A DNA stretch of 64,000 nt from Rhodoglobus sp. GTDB taxonomy: Bacteria; Actinomycetota; Actinomycetes; Actinomycetales; Microbacteriaceae. Positions 61,319 to 64,000 of the stretch are shown piece after piece (the first letter of the stretch is position 1; the number at the start of each line of letters is the position of its first letter). Under the pieces are notes generated by a model. It saw nothing but the letters and a program-made list of their open reading frames with translations. It was not told where the DNA came from and ran no database searches. The position numbers were made by a program, and so were the translations under genes. The stretch spans positions 1 to 64,000 of the forward strand of contig JAODAQ010000051.1 of the NCBI GenBank assembly GCA_025463515.1, in the 5' to 3' direction.

Positions 61319-61678
61319 TTAGAGGCCGAGGGCCTTCCGTGTGTAATCGAGGGCAGCGTCAGCCTGGATGCCCAGTGCTTTCGCGCGGGCCGCGTACTCG
61401 GTTGCGGCGACCTGCAAGGTCGACTCGGCGGTGTCCGAGCGCGCCGCGATCACCGTGCCGTTGCGGCCCCGCGTCTCGAGGAAGCCGTCCTGCTCCAGCA
61501 GCCGGTACACGCGCGCTGCGGTGTACGGCGCGACGCCGAGCTCGGTGGCGAGCTGGCGCACGGGCGGCAGCCTGGTGCCCACGATGAGCTCGCCGCTCGC
61601 GACCTGCTCGATGATCTGGGTGCGCAGCTGCTCGTAGAGGGTGACTTTCGACTCGTGGTCGACAGTGAAGGGCGGCAT
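61319..61678 (-). CDS. GntR-family (YtrA type) transcriptional regulator
   Basis: A 119-residue regulator with the GntR winged helix (LYEQLRTQIIEQVASGELIVGTRLPPVRQLATELGVAPYTAARVYRLLEQDG) and only a short C-terminal helix, as in the YtrA group. Its ATG shares a base with the stop of the Lrp gene (TGATG), so the two regulators are co-translated. Target genes unknown. Confidence 0.87.
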   Translation of the reverse strand: MPPFTVDHESKVTLYEQLRTQIIEQVASGELIVGTRLPPVRQLATELGVAPYTAARVYRLLEQDGFLETRGRNGTVIAARSDTAESTLQVAATEYAARAKALGIQADAALDYTRKALGL

Positions 61679-62115
61679 CAGTCGTGCGTCCGGTGGATGA
61701 GGCGCGAGAGCACGATCGCGCTGCGGGTGTGGTCGACGTTGGGGGCGAGCCGCACCTTCTCGAGGGCGACCTCGAGGGAGGCGATGTCGCGCGAGCGCAT
61801 GTGCACGATGGCATCGGCGGAGCCGGTGACCGTACCGGCATCCACGACCTCGGGAACACCGGAGAGGATGCGCTTGAGCTCCTCCGGCGCGACGGTGCCG
61901 CGGCAGAACAGCTCGACGTAGGCCTCGGTCGCGAGGCCGTCGACGTTCGGGTCGACCTGGATGGTGAACCCGCGGATCACCCCTTCGGCGACGAGCCTGT
62001 CGACCCGGCGCTTGACGGCGGAGGCGGAGAGGCCGATCACCTCGCCGATGTCGCCGTAGCCCGCCCGCGCGTTGAGGCGCAGGAGGTCGATGATGCCGTA
62101 GTCGAGATTGTCCAT
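61678..62115 (-). CDS. Lrp/AsnC-family transcriptional regulator
   Basis: A 145-residue Lrp-type regulator: N-terminal HTH (DYGIIDLLRLNARAGYGDIGEVIGLSASAVKRRVDRL) and C-terminal RAM ligand-binding domain (VVDAGTVTGSADAIVHMRS). Divergent from ddaH-rocD, so it probably responds to arginine, ornithine or a related amino acid and controls them. ATG 62115. Confidence 0.9.
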   Translation of the reverse strand: MDNLDYGIIDLLRLNARAGYGDIGEVIGLSASAVKRRVDRLVAEGVIRGFTIQVDPNVDGLATEAYVELFCRGTVAPEELKRILSGVPEVVDAGTVTGSADAIVHMRSRDIASLEVALEKVRLAPNVDHTRSAIVLSRLIHRTHD

Positions 62116-62182
62116 CCCGCGAGCTTATGGTGATTTCGTGTGCAGGGCCACGCTTTTGCGCACGTTTGGTGCGCCCCACGCC

Positions 62183-62212
62183 CTGACAGTGCGGATAGGT
62201 GCGTGTGACACT
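62183..62212 (+). promoter_or_regulatory. candidate promoter of ddaH-rocD
   Basis: CTGACA (62183-62188) and GACACT (62207-62212) lie 18 bases apart, with the ATG six bases after the second box. A leaderless mRNA is implied. The match to the -10 consensus is weaker than at other starts in the window. Confidence 0.4.
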
Positions 62213-62218
62213 GGACGT

Positions 62219-63067
62219 ATGACGATGACTGACCCCTCGCCGGCCGCGCCCGCACGTACCGCCACGAAGCGCACCGTGCTCATGTGCCGCCCCGAGCACT
62301 TCACCGTGAGCTACCGCATCAACCCGTGGATGCACCCCGAAGACCCGACAGACACCTCCCTCGCCGTGCGCCAGTGGGAGACCCTCTACGCCAAGTACCT
62401 CGAGCTCGGCTACGAGGTCCACCTCATCGAGGGCATCCCCGGACTGCCCGACATGGTCTACGCCGCGAACGGCGGCTACGTGCTCGACGGCATCGCGTAC
62501 GGCGCCCTCTTCGAGTACCCGGAGCGCCAGCCCGAGGGCCCCGCGTACATGGACTGGTTCCGTGAGAACGGCTTCGACGTGCGCGTGCCGGTCGCCACCA
62601 ACGAGGGCGAGGGCGACATGCTCCTCGTCGGCGAGACGATCTACGCCGGCACCGGCTTCCGCACGGATGTCGCGAGCCATGACGAGCTCCGCGAGATCTA
62701 CGGCCGCGAGGTCGTCACCCTGCACCTCACGAACCCGAGCTTCTACCACCTCGACACCGCCTTCGCCGTGCTCGACTCCGACGGCGGGCCCGACAGCGTC
62801 GCCTACCTCCCGAAGGCGTTCAGCCCCGAGTCGCTCGCGATCCTGCAGGAGCGGTTCCCGGATGCCGTGCTCGTCAATGACGAGGACGCCGCCGTGCTCG
62901 GCCTCAACAGCTTCTCCGACGGCAAGAACGTGATCATCGCGTCGCGCGCCACCGACTTCGAGCGGCAGCTGCGCGAGCGCGGCTTCACCCCGCACGGGCT
63001 CGACCTCTCCGAGCTGCTGCTGGGCGGCGGCGGAGTGAAGTGCTGCACGCTGGAGCTCCGCCGATGA
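62219..63067 (+). CDS. ddaH: dimethylarginine dimethylaminohydrolase-type amidinotransferase-fold enzyme
   Basis: A 282-residue guanidine-modifying enzyme: LMCRPEHFTVSYRINPWM near the start, GLPDMVYAANGGYVL, GEGDMLLVGETIYAGTGFRTD, LTNPSFYHLDTAFAVL with the catalytic His, and C-terminal GGGVKCCTLEL with the nucleophilic Cys (275 or 276). The family turns methylated arginine into citrulline; some members use other substrates. ATG 62219. The stop overlaps the rocD ATG (ATGA), tying the two functions together. Confidence 0.87.
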   Translation: MTMTDPSPAAPARTATKRTVLMCRPEHFTVSYRINPWMHPEDPTDTSLAVRQWETLYAKYLELGYEVHLIEGIPGLPDMVYAANGGYVLDGIAYGALFEYPERQPEGPAYMDWFRENGFDVRVPVATNEGEGDMLLVGETIYAGTGFRTDVASHDELREIYGREVVTLHLTNPSFYHLDTAFAVLDSDGGPDSVAYLPKAFSPESLAILQERFPDAVLVNDEDAAVLGLNSFSDGKNVIIASRATDFERQLRERGFTPHGLDLSELLLGGGGVKCCTLELRR

Positions 63068-64000
63068 CCGGGATCTCCTTGGCAGAGGCCTTCGTCGCGC
63101 ACAACTACCACCCGCTGGACGTCGTCGTGGAGAGCGGCGACGGCGCGTGGGTGACGGACGTGACCGGGCGGCGCTACCTGGACTGCCTCGCGGCGTACTC
63201 GGCCGTGAACTTCGGCCACGGGCATCCCGGCCTCATCGCCGCCGCCAAGGCGCAGCTCGACCGCATCACGCTGACCAGCCGCGCGTTCCACAACGACCGG
63301 CTCGGGCCGTTCGCCGAGGCGCTCGCGACCCTCGCCGGCAAGGACATGGTGCTGCCGATGAACACGGGCGCCGAGGCCGTGGAGTCCGCGATCAAGGTCG
63401 CGCGCGCGTGGGGCTACCGCGTGAAGGACGTGCCGGCAGGCAAAGCCACGATCATCGTGGCGGACGGCAACTTCCACGGGCGCACGACGACGATCATCAG
63501 CTTCTCGAACGACGAGCAGGCCCGCGCCGACTTCGGCCCGTTCACGCCCGGCTTCGTGAGCGTGCCGTACGGCGACGCGGCAGCCCTCGAGGCGGCGATC
63601 GACGAGAACACCGTTGCGGTGCTCCTCGAGCCGATCCAGGGCGAGGCCGGCATCGTCGTGCCGCCCGCCGACTACCTGCCCGCCGTGCGCGCGCTGACGA
63701 GCAAGCACAATGTGCTCTTCATCGCCGACGAGATCCAGTCCGGCCTCGGCCGCACCGGCTCGACGTTCGCCTGCGACCTCCTGGGCGTCGTACCCGACCT
63801 CTACCTGCTCGGCAAGGCCCTCGGCGGCGGCATCGTCCCGGTGAGCGCGGTCGTCGGCAACAGCGACATCCTCGGCGTGCTCCGCCCCGGCGAGCACGGC
63901 TCGACCTTCGGCGGCAACCCGCTCGCATCCGCGGTCGGCCTCGCGGTCGTCGAGCTGCTCGCCACCGGCGAGATGCAGGAGCGGGCCCGGATGCTTGGCG
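63064..64000 (+). CDS. rocD: ornithine aminotransferase (partial, runs off window)
   Basis: 312 residues of a class III PLP aminotransferase that makes glutamate semialdehyde from ornithine. AYSAVNFGHGHPGL, PMNTGAEAVESAIKVARAWGY, DGNFHGRTTTIISFS, FIADEIQSGLGRTG and PLP Lys251 in LLGKALGGG. The frame is open to the window edge; about 80-90 residues are missing. The product can be taken on by the dehydrogenase half of PutA encoded nearby. Confidence 0.92.
   Translation, partial: MTGISLAEAFVAHNYHPLDVVVESGDGAWVTDVTGRRYLDCLAAYSAVNFGHGHPGLIAAAKAQLDRITLTSRAFHNDRLGPFAEALATLAGKDMVLPMNTGAEAVESAIKVARAWGYRVKDVPAGKATIIVADGNFHGRTTTIISFSNDEQARADFGPFTPGFVSVPYGDAAALEAAIDENTVAVLLEPIQGEAGIVVPPADYLPAVRALTSKHNVLFIADEIQSGLGRTGSTFACDLLGVVPDLYLLGKALGGGIVPVSAVVGNSDILGVLRPGEHGSTFGGNPLASAVGLAVVELLATGEMQERARMLG

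Overview
The window is GC-rich, densely packed DNA from a high-GC Gram-positive bacterium, most likely an actinobacterium of the Microbacteriaceae type. The pointers are the fhaA-fhaB-pstP-rodA-pbpA-pknA growth and division cluster, NucS mismatch endonuclease, a coproporphyrin-type heme cluster (hemE, cgoX, chdC, cpfC), a LAXTG cell-wall anchor signal, Holin-X/DUF3618 membrane proteins, many GTG starts and many 4-base ATGA/GTGA overlaps. The species is not determined.

Layout. 1-6016 (minus strand): Ser/Thr kinase pathway genes; the kinase at the edge carries an in-frame TAG. 6054-7969: MFS carrier and MOSC protein. 8008-12004: accessory stretch with tRNA-Leu(CAG), a duplicated tRNA 3' end, a HipBA module behind four evenly spaced operators, a small lipoprotein, and an AbiE-like toxin-antitoxin pair whose toxin has lost its catalytic core. 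12051-14628: type III polyketide synthase, membrane methyltransferase and flavin hydroxylase, an srsABC-like phenolic-lipid operon. 14617-25380: transporters, small regulators, NucS, a LacI-type regulator with an MFS carrier, and an ABC exporter with its own GbsR/MarR regulator. 25419-33849: M13 peptidase, beta-lactamase-fold serine hydrolase, LAXTG surface protein, sugar carrier and GH3 glycosidase. 34108-45298: tetrapyrrole synthesis from glutamyl-tRNA to heme (hemA divergent from hemE-cgoX-chdC-hemH-hemC-hemB-hemL, with hemD displaced). 45581-55686: metabolic and repair genes (PFK, TrhO, AlkA-like glycosylase, RidA, thioesterase, flavoenzymes). 55921-64000: proline/arginine catabolism (LysR, putA, Lrp, ddaH, rocD).

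Three signals run across the window. (1) Many first genes have a TANNNT hexamer 6-8 bases before the start codon, the signature of leaderless mRNA; several divergent pairs share one very short spacer with back-to-back or overlapping -10 boxes (17 bp at hemA/hemE and at ridA/thioesterase). (2) A REP-like family with ends GGTTGAGTAG and TATCGAAACC lies mostly between convergent genes, supplies stop codons to several genes, and one copy is embedded in frame in ferrochelatase. (3) A second palindrome family with arms CCGCCAACTCAGGACAT occurs three times. These repeats, the operator arrays and the decayed AbiE and kinase genes are the parts most worth a second look.
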